45,018 nucleotides of DNA, from assembly GCA_001799795.1 (NCBI GenBank), contig MGUD01000017.1, positions 1 through 45,018 on the forward strand, written 5' to 3'. Shown here one piece after another: positions 9,801 through 17,766 of the stretch (positions are counted from its first letter, which is position 1; every line of letters begins with the position of its first letter). This DNA comes from Elusimicrobia bacterium GWC2_61_19 (GTDB lineage Bacteria > Elusimicrobiota > Elusimicrobia > Elusimicrobiales > UBA9959). The position numbers and the translations under genes are program-made. The notes under the pieces were generated by a model. It searched no databases, was not told the origin of the DNA, and saw only the letters and a list, made by a program, of their open reading frames with translations.

Positions 9801-12205
9801 CGGTCTCCAAACAGAAAGAGAAGACCAACGCCAAGACGGTGATAGAGCAGACTTTGTCCCTGAAATATGACAATGTTTCCTCTTCGGCCACGACTTATGT
9901 ATACCGCAAATTCACCAGGGCCATAGACATTTCGCAGCACGGCAAACTGCGTTTCCTGGTAAAGAGCGAGGATCCGGGCCTGGTGGCCGGGGCCAGCTTC
10001 TACATAAAGGCCGGCGACGAGAACAGCTACTTCAAGGCGGAATTCCCCCTTGATTTCACCGGCTGGAAACTCATCACCATAAACCAGGAAGACCTGACCG
10101 GGGACAAGGTCCCGGACATCTGGACGCCCGGCACCTCCGGGGTCACGGTGACCTCCACCGGCACGCCCAGCCTGCAGCAGGTGCCGCAGTTCATAATCGG
10201 CATAGCCGCTAAGGACGGGGGCCCCCACAGCGGCACGGTCTATTTCAACGAACTGCACGTGGCCGACCCCCTCACCCGCGTGGGCAACGCGCGCAAAGTG
10301 GAAGGCGCCTTCGAGATCCCCGGCTGGTTCAGCTTCGGCGGCAAGCACCGTTTCGTGGACCGCAACTTCCAGACGCCCGTCACCGCCATCGCCAACCAGG
10401 ACAACGAGACCCAGACCGGCTACCTCAACATCACGCGCATGGCCTTCTTCCCGGTCAACTTCACGGCGGCCAGGCAGATAACGGTAACCCCCAACGCCCT
10501 GGCCACGGGCGCCAACAACCTGGTCAACTCCATGCAGCAGGGCCGCGTAAAGAAGTTCGACGGGACGGCCGCGGGCTCGCTTAATATCGGCGCTCTGCCC
10601 CGCCTGGGGCTGAACTACACCAAGGGCATCACCGACTACAACCTGCTCAGCCGCAAGGACGACAGGGACCTCTATGCCGCCAATCTCAGCTACTCCGTGC
10701 CCGGCGCCGTGCCGGTGCTGCCGCGTTCGCTGGCCCTTAATTACTCGCTGGGCATGAACCGCGTCAATTACGACGCAAGCCGCCTGCTCAACCTCTCCGG
10801 CCTTTACGACACCAGCGAGCGCACCGACATTTACGGCGCCAGGCTCACCTTCGCCCCCTGGAACGGCGCCTCCTTCAACCCGGGCTACAGCCTGCAGACC
10901 GCGCGCGAGGAGCGCTCGCCGCTGGCCTCCCCCCCGGCGCTGGAGCGCTATCCCAAGGCCATGCAGCAGACCGTGGACGTCAACTCCAACTTCCCGCTGA
11001 CGCGCTGGTTCAACCCGTCGGCCAACTACTCCGTGACCACCATGGAGAACAACAACCTCAACACCACCACGGTAACGGTGGCGCAGTCGTCGGCAGTGTT
11101 CACGACGGGCCAGATAAAGAGCGTGACCCGCACCGCGCAGGGCGGCGTGAACCTGACGCTCAGCATGAACGACCTGCTGCCCTCCAACCGCCTGCTGCGT
11201 TCCCTGGTGCTGTCCTCCAATTACCAGATCCAGGACGGCGACAACTGGCAGAACGTGGAGAAGGACTACAACACCCGCAACAAGCTCTGGATCAGGGACA
11301 GCCTGAAGCCGGCCAATTACCTGGCCCAGCGCAATTCCATAACGCTGCGCGACACGGTCAGCTCCAGCCAGCGCTGGCAGCCCTTCGAGGGCTACGGCTT
11401 CAAGGGCCCGGCGGCCTCGCTCAACACGCTGTCGCTGACCAACAACTTCACCAACTCCGTGCAGCGCTCGGAAGTGACCGGCACCACGTCCAAGAGCGTC
11501 AACCGCACTTTCCCGGACATGATCCTGTCCCTGTCCCAGCTGGAACTGCTCACGCGCACGAAGTCCTGGGCGCAGGGCGCCACCGTCAACCTGAAGTACT
11601 CGCGCAACACCAACGAGGCCAAGAAGGTCTCCCTGGACGCCTCCGACACCTACGGCATGGACCTGCGCTTCAAGCTGCTCAACTGGATGGACACGGCCAC
11701 CAGCTATAATCTGCGCCTGACCGACAAGCGCGACCTGCGCGTGAACCAGCGCACCGGCACCACCCGTCACGACGACGCCACCCTGCAGGGCACCTTCGAC
11801 TACCGCAAGTTCCGCTTCACCCCGAAGGTGGACTACGCCTCCGACAAGGCCAAAGGGGCGCTGGGCGTGGTGACGCAGAACACCCGCACCATAACGCCTA
11901 GCCTGCTCATCAAGTCGGACTTCCAGCTGCCCAAAGGCCTGAAGCTGCCCTTCATGAAGCAGACGATCATTTTCACCAACCGCATCGTCTGGACCACCAC
12001 GCTGAACTACGCCATAAAGTCGTCGCCCATAACCATCGCCGACAACAACCGGCTGTTCACGCTTAATTCCAGCGCCGACTACGAGGCCGCCAAGAACCTG
12101 CGCCTGACCTTCAACGCCGGCCTGCAGCGCCTGTGGCATAAATACCTGAAGCAGGAGGAGTACCTCTCCTACCAGGCGGGCAGCACGCTGACTTTCCAGT
12201 TCTAG
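6821..12205 (+). CDS. SprA/Sov-like giant outer-membrane protein (type IX secretion translocon family)
   Basis: About 1794 residues from GTG 6821; a GTG at 6770 in the same frame would add 17. I prefer 6821 because the protein then begins with a clean signal peptide (KATAKLILFLAACACASGAAAA). LAAC also resembles a lipobox. The region near residues 180-275 (VVQNVSFGDIDLSLPATEF, then QLFGIRADLK, then KGQTKTRQFTGN and YLRRKYYDVTFGN) matches the recurring SprA pattern of GD..fpLp.s...G.q.LFGik..l.fGrl...v.Sq..g. A later stretch has the SprA-type acidic run DSEDLNKNGRLDTQDF. The C-terminus is beta-rich and ends in Phe (LTFQF), as in BAM-assembled barrels. In Bacteroidota SprA is the 36-strand T9SS outer-membrane channel and is usually longer (about 2400 residues). 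A secretion role here is inferred. Confidence 0.8.
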   Translation: MKATAKLILFLAACACASGAAAADFALPSAGGGRFLLLDRQDSGRVMAEPEVSTAPETGDMDQIASDLPFAYSEDSWNSVREAVETGRFRREDLAPLPSIEISTDVPLAPEPQVEFKESGTTLSVTGRKVIALNYSGKKYLNDQTSVTRPKSLSLFEITQQMQVRMQGKVGAKISVNVDYDDTKTDKQDISVVYQGDPNEVVQNVSFGDIDLSLPATEFVSYNKQLFGIRADLKTNRLKFTFVGSRTKGQTKTRQFTGNTQFQGADIMDTNYLRRKYYDVTFGNTLRLPIKSGTERIYIDQQTLAQVDNVTVFGLVGKDMAVQTSTYTGRFQLLSPNIDYVMDYVKGLVTFNRTLNPQDVVLIDYQNAQNTYLSQNGSTTSLTADALPAQVFPAIIKTPSDIALSSVAAVADLQVSHLRELKTYYSIGQSNIVRDNGNGNFTVKVQDLNRNAVQVPGYNPAYGDPIIKYPDTIDVDFEQGIINLKNPFRSETAPYQPDQQVYSAAPSSKRILRVEYSYRFKTFLLEPNIVLQSEVVRVDGKKLGRNEDYFIDYDSGFITFYYPDRIGQEAKIDISYEVSPFGGVGNQSLVGGRISYDFGDHFSLGSTMLYQGGIKSNSVPNITDLTNSMLVYEGDAQLKGLNLLGLRTTLAAEAAQSRLNPNLNDLALIDNMEGAKQEDAPSLDKNYWFIAANPTLAPADPTALPQDWYNENIKLTEINPAASSDGTQQVLDVSYNFNVSSEVSIVYPLSTTGLDFSQKNVLELVVYGQNAPGATEGPQINIHLGQINEDADGRSGDTFICTSGLVLNNAPKSEDTNCDSQVSNSEDIGWLYAPAGSAHTRRYGANNGRLDSEDLNKNGRLDTQDFTGGGFGYANNSNFTDNNDSGNLKNSVNFSGWHTLVIPLAIASTDTYKWNAIKQVRISLKQTPGGATSGIIKFARISAVGNTWSVQAGTSPTAGTMQATAVNNQDNPGYTPIYDAGGEASMVFTDLYGSVSKQKEKTNAKTVIEQTLSLKYDNVSSSATTYVYRKFTRAIDISQHGKLRFLVKSEDPGLVAGASFYIKAGDENSYFKAEFPLDFTGWKLITINQEDLTGDKVPDIWTPGTSGVTVTSTGTPSLQQVPQFIIGIAAKDGGPHSGTVYFNELHVADPLTRVGNARKVEGAFEIPGWFSFGGKHRFVDRNFQTPVTAIANQDNETQTGYLNITRMAFFPVNFTAARQITVTPNALATGANNLVNSMQQGRVKKFDGTAAGSLNIGALPRLGLNYTKGITDYNLLSRKDDRDLYAANLSYSVPGAVPVLPRSLALNYSLGMNRVNYDASRLLNLSGLYDTSERTDIYGARLTFAPWNGASFNPGYSLQTAREERSPLASPPALERYPKAMQQTVDVNSNFPLTRWFNPSANYSVTTMENNNLNTTTVTVAQSSAVFTTGQIKSVTRTAQGGVNLTLSMNDLLPSNRLLRSLVLSSNYQIQDGDNWQNVEKDYNTRNKLWIRDSLKPANYLAQRNSITLRDTVSSSQRWQPFEGYGFKGPAASLNTLSLTNNFTNSVQRSEVTGTTSKSVNRTFPDMILSLSQLELLTRTKSWAQGATVNLKYSRNTNEAKKVSLDASDTYGMDLRFKLLNWMDTATSYNLRLTDKRDLRVNQRTGTTRHDDATLQGTFDYRKFRFTPKVDYASDKAKGALGVVTQNTRTITPSLLIKSDFQLPKGLKLPFMKQTIIFTNRIVWTTTLNYAIKSSPITIADNNRLFTLNSSADYEAAKNLRLTFNAGLQRLWHKYLKQEEYLSYQAGSTLTFQF

Positions 12206-12244
12206 ACAGAATCAGCGGTAACGGGGAACCTTCGGGGGGGGAGC

Positions 12245-12973
12245 ATGAAACCTGCATTAATAAAGGCCGGGCATTGGCTGCTTAACGCGCTGCTGCCGCG
12301 CGCCTGCGCGCATTGCGGCCTGGACCTGCATTACCTGGACGCCCTGCCGCTCTGCCCGGCCTGCCGCGCGGCCCTGGAGCCGCTGCCGGAGTTGCACTGC
12401 GCCGCCTGCGGGCTGCCGCTGGAAGCCGGCGGCCGGGCCTGCTACGACTGCCGCGGCGGGCGGCCGCGCCCGCTGGCGCTGGCCAGGTCGGCTTTCGTGT
12501 TCAATCCGCAGCTACGCTCGCTGGTGCACGCTTTCAAATACGGGGCCCGCGAGGACCTTGCGGGGTACCTGGCCGGTGAAATGTGCGCGGCCCTGGAGCG
12601 CTTCCCGGAACTGGCGCCCTACAATTTCTGCGCGGCCGTGCCGCTGCATCCGGCCAAGGCGCGGCAGCGCGGCTTCAACCAGGCCGAGCTGCTGGCGGCG
12701 GCGCTGGCGGCGCGGAGCAACCTCTTCCACCTCAGGAACGCCGCCGCGCGCGTAAAGAACACCCCCAGCCAGACCTCCCTGTCCAAGAAGGACCGCAGGA
12801 CTAATATGGCCGAAGCGTTCAGGGTTGAGAAGCCGGAGCTGGTGCGCGGCCGCAGAATACTGCTTGTAGACGACGTAGCCACGACGCTGGCCACGCTGGA
12901 AGCGCTCGCCGCCGAACTGCTGCGCGCCGGCGCCAAGTCCGTGGCGGCCTACACGCTGGCGCGCGAGCCATAG
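12245..12973 (+). CDS. comF: ComF family protein (phosphoribosyltransferase domain)
   Basis: A 242-residue member of the ComF/GntX family, linked in other bacteria to DNA uptake or processing. The N-terminal half has paired cysteines C21/C24, C37/C40, C52/C55 and C66/C69, fitting zinc binding. The C-terminal phosphoribosyltransferase fold carries the PRPP loop ILLVDDVATTLAT at residues 205-217; the usual Gly after TT (VDDVxTTG) is Leu here. A strong G-rich ribosome site (GGGGGGGAGC) precedes the ATG. It lies 39 bp after the SprA-like gene on the same strand and may be cotranscribed. The stop codon (12971-12973) touches a long inverted-repeat element. Confidence 0.85.
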   Translation: MKPALIKAGHWLLNALLPRACAHCGLDLHYLDALPLCPACRAALEPLPELHCAACGLPLEAGGRACYDCRGGRPRPLALARSAFVFNPQLRSLVHAFKYGAREDLAGYLAGEMCAALERFPELAPYNFCAAVPLHPAKARQRGFNQAELLAAALAARSNLFHLRNAAARVKNTPSQTSLSKKDRRTNMAEAFRVEKPELVRGRRILLVDDVATTLATLEALAAELLRAGAKSVAAYTLAREP

Positions 12974-13110
12974 GGCTGACGGGGGGCATAAGGGTTGTCA
13001 AAAACAGCGTCTCGCACACCGTGCTCGCGCTTCCCCGCCTCGCCCTCCGCGCTTACGCAAGCGTCGGGCTCCGGCAGGGTTTTGCCAACCCTTATGCCCC
13101 CCGTCAGCCC
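12973..13110. repeat. Structured inverted-repeat element, copy 1
   Basis: Perfect 25-bp arms at 12973-12997 and 13086-13110 (outer end GGGCTGACGGGGGGCATAAG), extended by further pairing to 13003/13080. The interior has GCACACCGTGC at 13014-13024 and a core at 13048-13071 that contains the small hairpin CGCTT-ACGC-AAGCG, followed by GGTTTTGCCAACCC. A second copy at 44150-44293 shares the interior motifs while its arms differ in sequence. It begins on the last base of the comF stop codon. No protein is evident. It could be a non-autonomous mobile element or a structured RNA. Confidence 0.8.
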
Positions 13111-13123
13111 TTTCCCACTTAAT

Positions 13124-13149
13124 AAAAAAAGCCGGCTCTGGAGCCGGCT
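13124..13149 (-). terminator. Rho-independent terminator of the GH13 gene
   Basis: On the minus strand the stem GCCGGCTC/GAGCCGGC (13148-13131) is followed by seven T (13130-13124), 20 bp after the stop codon. Confidence 0.85.
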
Positions 13150-13169
13150 CTTGATGTATAGCGATTTTT

Positions 13170-14666
13170 TTAGAATTCTACGTCGAAGATGTAGGCGGAG
13201 TAGGGGCCCATGGACTGCAGGCGCAGGCCGCCGGAGAGCTCCTCGGCCTTGAAAGAGAAGAAGCGGTCGGAAAGTTCCTCGAAGATAGCGGTAGTATCTC
13301 CTTCGCTCTTTATGGAGACGTTCACCACGCCGCAGGACACCTCGGCCGAATAGTTGACCACTACCACCTTGAGCGTGCGGCGCTGGGCCCAGGACCAGGC
13401 CAGGATATTGGCGTTGGTGCGGTTCTCTTTGTCGCACTGCCTCACGTCGAGCAGCGCCCATTCCCCGCCGTGAAAGGCCGGGTGGTCGGTGATCTTAAGC
13501 AGCTTGGCGTAGAATTTTTTCACTTCCAGGTCGGGCGCCCGCTCGTAGAGTTCCTTAAGCTGCAGCGGCACGCGCACCTTCACGCCTTCCAGCTGGTTGT
13601 CATTGTAGAAGCGCAGGCCCTTTATGGTGGAGACCACCACGCCGGCGGCCAGGGCTTTCTGGCGCCCGAAGGCGGTCAGGGAGGGCTGCTCGTCGTGGTT
13701 GTCGATAAAGCGCGCGGAGCGCTTCTGGTAAAGTTTTTCGGCGCGCAGGTGGCCGCGCACTTCCTGCGGCCCCTGGAACCGCAGGCGGTCGTAGGTGCCC
13801 TTGTCGTAGGTATAGTCGAAGCCTATCTGCTGTACGCGCCACTCCAGGCCCCAGTACACCTCGGCCAGGAACGTGAACTGCGGGTGTTTTTCCTTCACCG
13901 CGCGGATAGCGTCTTCCCAGAACTCGTCGTGCGGGCGCTTGTAGCCGCCGCGGCCGAGCAGCCAGCCCCAGGTGGTGTCGTGGATCTCGTTCAGGGTCAG
14001 CATCACCATGTCGCAGCGCACGCCGTCGGCCATGTCCGCTATGCGCATCAGCACGGACAGCATGCGCTCGCGGGTGGCGGGGTTAAAATAATTCAGCTGG
14101 GCGCTGTCGGTCCAGGCAGGGAAGTTGGGGTCGCGGCCGTAAGCGATATAGCGTTTCTGACCGCCGGCCTCCGTCTCGAAGAACCAGTCGGGATGAGCCT
14201 TAAAATCCTCTTCGGAACCGTTGACAAAGCAGTCGGGGCATTCCGCTATGTAGGGGTTATCCCTGGAGGTATGGTTGGAGACCAGGTCCACCATCAGTTT
14301 CATGCCCATGGAGTTGAGTTTCTCCCTGAGAGCCTTCAGTTCCCACTCGAAACCGAGTTCGCCGTTGAGGCGGTACCAGTGTACGGAATACGGGGAAGAA
14401 CCCGCCGCTTCGGGGCCGAAGCCGGGCGGTATATTTTTCAGTTCCTCTATAAGCGCGCCGTCCTGGCGGGCTATGCGCTCGGACTCGGGGCTGGGTTCCC
14501 ACACGCCCACCAGCCATACGATATCGAACCCCAGGTGGCGCAGTTCCAGCCACTCCTCGTCCGGCACGGCGGAAAGCGTCATCTCCGGCAGCGAATACTT
14601 CACCCGGAGCTGTTTCAGCCACAACCTGGTATTGATCTCTATCAAATGCGGGTTCGAACGAAGCAC
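13170..14666 (-). CDS. Alpha-amylase family glycosidase (GH13), no signal peptide
   Basis: A 498-residue TIM-barrel glycosidase acting on alpha-glucans, probably in the cytoplasm since no signal peptide is seen. The four GH13 regions are intact: region I MVDLVSNHTS (D126, N131, H132), region II GVRCDM (nucleophile D219), region III FLAEV (acid/base E269) and region IV FIDNHDE (D325). The start is GTG at 14666 with AGAGGGAC just before it. The next gene on the strand is a secreted GH13 enzyme, so the two may work in sequence on an external and then internal glucan. Exact specificity (amylase, glucosidase or transferase) cannot be read from these motifs. Confidence 0.85.
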   Translation of the reverse strand: MLRSNPHLIEINTRLWLKQLRVKYSLPEMTLSAVPDEEWLELRHLGFDIVWLVGVWEPSPESERIARQDGALIEELKNIPPGFGPEAAGSSPYSVHWYRLNGELGFEWELKALREKLNSMGMKLMVDLVSNHTSRDNPYIAECPDCFVNGSEEDFKAHPDWFFETEAGGQKRYIAYGRDPNFPAWTDSAQLNYFNPATRERMLSVLMRIADMADGVRCDMVMLTLNEIHDTTWGWLLGRGGYKRPHDEFWEDAIRAVKEKHPQFTFLAEVYWGLEWRVQQIGFDYTYDKGTYDRLRFQGPQEVRGHLRAEKLYQKRSARFIDNHDEQPSLTAFGRQKALAAGVVVSTIKGLRFYNDNQLEGVKVRVPLQLKELYERAPDLEVKKFYAKLLKITDHPAFHGGEWALLDVRQCDKENRTNANILAWSWAQRRTLKVVVVNYSAEVSCGVVNVSIKSEGDTTAIFEELSDRFFSFKAEELSGGLRLQSMGPYSAYIFDVEF

Positions 14667-14728
14667 GGTCCCTCTTTATGCCGCCTGACTAAAACGATAA
14701 TGATTTTCCCCACCCCAATTATAGCAAA

Positions 14729-16708
14729 CTACGGCAGCCGCAGCACCCTGTATTCACCGGACTGGAGCGTGCCGCTGAAACCGGCCTGCGGGAGCTCCGC
14801 GCGCACGGCGCCGCCGGTCAGATTGCCGATGACCGCGCGCCTCAGCCCCGGCTTGTCCTTCGATCTCAGGATGTAGCCGGTCCACCCCTGGCCCTGGCCG
14901 GGCCAGAGCGGTTCTATATCGTAAGCGCCCAGTTCGGCGCGCAGGCGCGCGGCCAGCGCCAGCACTTCCTGATACGTTCTTTTTACCGCGGGGTCGCCGC
15001 CGGACCAGTTCACTTCGCACGGCACGCTGAAAGGCAGCGGCTTATGCTCGGCGGGCACGGCGCCGTCGTAGCCTATTTCCGCGCCGGAATATATCATGAC
15101 GGACCCCGGATAAAGCAGCGTTAGCGCCAGCGCCGCCGGCAGGCGGCGGCCGTAGACCTTCTCCGGGGCCGGCTCGTCGTGGTTGCCGATGAAGAGTACC
15201 GCCCCGGCGCCGCCGGACTGCCAGGCCAGGAACGCGGCGCGGTTGACGGCGCCGGCCAGCTGGGCGGCGTTGCCCGCTTCCGTAGTATTGTACCAGCCGG
15301 TCTGACCTTCCGGCCTGGCGTCTTCGTGCTTGCTGTAGATGGTATCGAAACCGCAGGCTCCGAGGTCCTCCTGGTAGGCGTAGGCCTCGGCCATAAAGGC
15401 GGCGGAGGGCTTGGCGGCCTTGACCGCCCGGATAAGCTGGCGGTAAAACTCTTCGCGCGGCATACTTTTCTGCCAGGTGCGGGCGAAAACATTGTTCAGC
15501 GCCAGGTAGGCCATGTCCACGCGGAAGCCGTCCACGTCGAACTTGGTCGTCCAGCTTTTAACGATGGCGGTCATCCTGTCGCGCAGGCCCCGGTCGGCGT
15601 AATTTATCTGCGCCGTGTCTATCCAGCTGGAAACGCCGCCGTCGTATTCGAAACCGCCGTTATGGACGCAATATTTGGCGCCGTTCCGATAACTGTCGAA
15701 ATAGCCGTCTTTCGGACAGGGCCCGTCGTAACGGAAGCTGACGAAATAGTCCGGGTTCTCCGCCAGGAGCCTCGAGTCCAGCGAGGTATGGTTCACCACG
15801 AAGTCCACTATGACCTTGAGCCCGGCCTGGTGGGCTTTGGCCACAAAGCCGCGGAAATCCTCTTCCGTGCCAAGGTCGGGGTTGACCGTGGAGTGGTCGC
15901 TGATGGAATAGGGGGACCCGCCGCCGGTACCGGTCTGCCCGCGCACCCCTATGGGCAGTATCCCCATGGGCCAGACGGCGTCGAACCCCATCCGTTTTAT
16001 AACGTCGAAATCCGAAACCTGGAAATCCCGGAAGAAAAGCGTCCGGCCGGGATCGGCCGGAGCTTTGAACCCGGCGGCTTCGCGGCGCCCGGCCAGATCA
16101 TAGGCCCGCGGGAACAGTTCGTAGATACGGGCGCGCTTCGCCCAGGCCGCGGCGTCATAGCGCCGCACGTTGGCCTGGAGGCCGGCCACGTAGTTCTCCA
16201 GGATCAGGTCGAGCCGGGCGTTCTTCTCGGCGTCGGTAAGTTGTGAGCCCCTCAGGTCGCCGAGCGCACGGCGCAGGTCCGCCGTCCAGGCCACGGGCTT
16301 GAGCAGGGCGTCTAGGTAATTGAAATAATCTGCCGTCTGGCCGGCGAAAGCCGCCGCGCCGTACTTGCTCTCCAGCTCCTTCCTGGTCCAGAGAAAGCCC
16401 TCCAGACCCACGCTTTGCGCCTGCGCGGTCCAGCCCTCGCCGGCGTTCTTGAACATGAAAGGCCTGAGCTGCGGCGAAGGCCCGTCCCAGGCCCCGGAGG
16501 AAAGCACCTCTTTCATCTGCCGCAGGAAATCGGCGTCGGCGCTGGTTTTATCTCCGGTCTGGCCGGCGAACAGCGGGGCCGCCGGCAGGGCACCGTCGAA
16601 AAGCGCGGCCGCCGCGGCCCTGTCGGCTTCCGGCGTATAAGCGGAAACCGCCGCAGGCAGCGCCAGCAGCAGCAAAAGGAGTTTGAGCCGTGAATGGTAA
16701 AAACCCAT
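14729..16708 (-). CDS. Secreted alpha-amylase family protein (GH13)
   Basis: A 659-residue protein from ATG 16708-16706, chosen because it opens directly with a signal peptide (MGFYHSRLKLLLLLLALPAA, cleavage near VSA-Y). A 150-200-residue alpha-helical region of unknown role precedes the catalytic barrel. GH13 regions are complete: VIVDFVVNHTS (D302), GFRVDM (nucleophile D398), FMAEAY (E441) and GNHDE (D511). A C-terminal beta domain ends at YRVLRLP. It probably degrades alpha-glucan in the periplasm or outside. No Shine-Dalgarno is seen; the minus strand reads TATACC six bases before the ATG, so a leaderless transcript is possible. Confidence 0.85.
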   Translation of the reverse strand: MGFYHSRLKLLLLLLALPAAVSAYTPEADRAAAAALFDGALPAAPLFAGQTGDKTSADADFLRQMKEVLSSGAWDGPSPQLRPFMFKNAGEGWTAQAQSVGLEGFLWTRKELESKYGAAAFAGQTADYFNYLDALLKPVAWTADLRRALGDLRGSQLTDAEKNARLDLILENYVAGLQANVRRYDAAAWAKRARIYELFPRAYDLAGRREAAGFKAPADPGRTLFFRDFQVSDFDVIKRMGFDAVWPMGILPIGVRGQTGTGGGSPYSISDHSTVNPDLGTEEDFRGFVAKAHQAGLKVIVDFVVNHTSLDSRLLAENPDYFVSFRYDGPCPKDGYFDSYRNGAKYCVHNGGFEYDGGVSSWIDTAQINYADRGLRDRMTAIVKSWTTKFDVDGFRVDMAYLALNNVFARTWQKSMPREEFYRQLIRAVKAAKPSAAFMAEAYAYQEDLGACGFDTIYSKHEDARPEGQTGWYNTTEAGNAAQLAGAVNRAAFLAWQSGGAGAVLFIGNHDEPAPEKVYGRRLPAALALTLLYPGSVMIYSGAEIGYDGAVPAEHKPLPFSVPCEVNWSGGDPAVKRTYQEVLALAARLRAELGAYDIEPLWPGQGQGWTGYILRSKDKPGLRRAVIGNLTGGAVRAELPQAGFSGTLQSGEYRVLRLP

Positions 16709-16824
16709 TGTATAGGTATACCAGTCCGACCTGGAGGCGGCAAGGGCCAAAGGGCCCAATGGGAAGGTTCTTTCCGGACGGCGGGCGAGAGGCGCGGGGT
16801 AAAATCAGTTCCCCCGCCCGCCCG

Positions 16825-17766
16825 TTAGTTATTCTCTGCCGCTTCGGCCTTAAGCCAGCGCAGCGCCAGAAGATAGGTTATCACTCCGAATAAAATTATC
16901 ATCAGCACACCCGATAAAACCACCCGCATGGCCCAGAAAGAGGCTTTCCTGGCCGGCATATCGGCCGCATCCACTATTTCGTATAGCCACCACTTTGTGC
17001 CGCCCACCGCGGAAACGGAAACCAGGTAAACGCGGTCGCGGAAATAAACTTCGCTGGAAAAATTATCATCCTCCCTCTCGGCGGCCACGGCGAGCATTTT
17101 AACCACCTCGGGCGGGGCTTTCAGGCCCGGCTTTACGATGGACATGCTCATGGAGTCGGCAATTATCTGGCCGCCCCCGTCCACCAGGCCCAGGTTGCCG
17201 GAGGAGTTCTTCCCCATCATGCGCACCACCTCGCCCAGGTAAGCCAGGCTCAGGCGGCCGGCCAGGTAATAGGCCGGCGCCCCGTTCTTCAACAGGGGCT
17301 CGGAGATCACCAGCGCGGGCGGCGTATAGTCGCCGTATTCCACGGCGCCGGCGGGACCGCGCATGTCCTTCGCTTCGAGAAAAGCCTGGCTCTTCGCGTA
17401 ATCCAGGCGCGTCTTAACGCTCTTTTCCGCGGAGAAGCGCGCCAGTTCGGCGCCGGAAGGACCGAGCAGCGCCAGTTCGGAATAGATGAACGGGGCCTCG
17501 TTCACCCGTCTTTTAAGCTCGGCTTTTATACCGGCCTCTCCCAAGGCGGCCTTACCGGAGGTAAGGCGCGAAAGGCTGTAGTTCAGGTTAAGCACGTTGG
17601 AGATTATACCGGCCCCGGTCAGCGTGCGCAGCTCAAGGTAGCGCAGCATGTCGTTCTTCTGCAACTCGGCGGCCCCGGAGACAAAATGCCGGCTCAGGAG
17701 GAGGAAAGGCACCAGAAAAAGTGCCGTCACCGCGGCCATGAATTTGTATTTATTGTTTCTGTTCAT
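16825..17766 (-). CDS. Membrane protein with extracytoplasmic dCache-like domain, no output domain
   Basis: A 313-residue protein with a first membrane helix at about residues 10-27, a long extracytoplasmic region, and a second helix at about 283-304, ending about ten residues later. The middle has the layout of a double Cache ligand-binding domain: a long N-terminal helix, then LALLGPSGAELARFSAE, YLAGRLSL and GNLGLVDGGGQIIADS, the last typical of Cache (G.i.lvD..G.iiads). Usual Cache proteins continue into HAMP, kinase, GGDEF or methyl-accepting domains; none is present here. The gene overlaps the glycosyltransferase upstream by 17 bp, implying coupled translation. Ligand unknown. Confidence 0.7.
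   Translation of the reverse strand: MNRNNKYKFMAAVTALFLVPFLLLSRHFVSGAAELQKNDMLRYLELRTLTGAGIISNVLNLNYSLSRLTSGKAALGEAGIKAELKRRVNEAPFIYSELALLGPSGAELARFSAEKSVKTRLDYAKSQAFLEAKDMRGPAGAVEYGDYTPPALVISEPLLKNGAPAYYLAGRLSLAYLGEVVRMMGKNSSGNLGLVDGGGQIIADSMSMSIVKPGLKAPPEVVKMLAVAAEREDDNFSSEVYFRDRVYLVSVSAVGGTKWWLYEIVDAADMPARKASFWAMRVVLSGVLMIILFGVITYLLALRWLKAEAAENN

Noticed and set aside
7676-12139. Very long open frame on the minus strand opposite the SprA-like gene
   Set aside because: It mirrors the codon pattern of the + strand gene in GC-rich DNA, gives a Gly/Val/His-rich product without any domain, and has no ribosome site.
12973-13110. Integron attC site or CRISPR repeat
   Set aside because: The element has long self-complementary arms but no adjacent cassette, no integrase and no spaced repeat array; the core-site consensus of attC is not at the ends.
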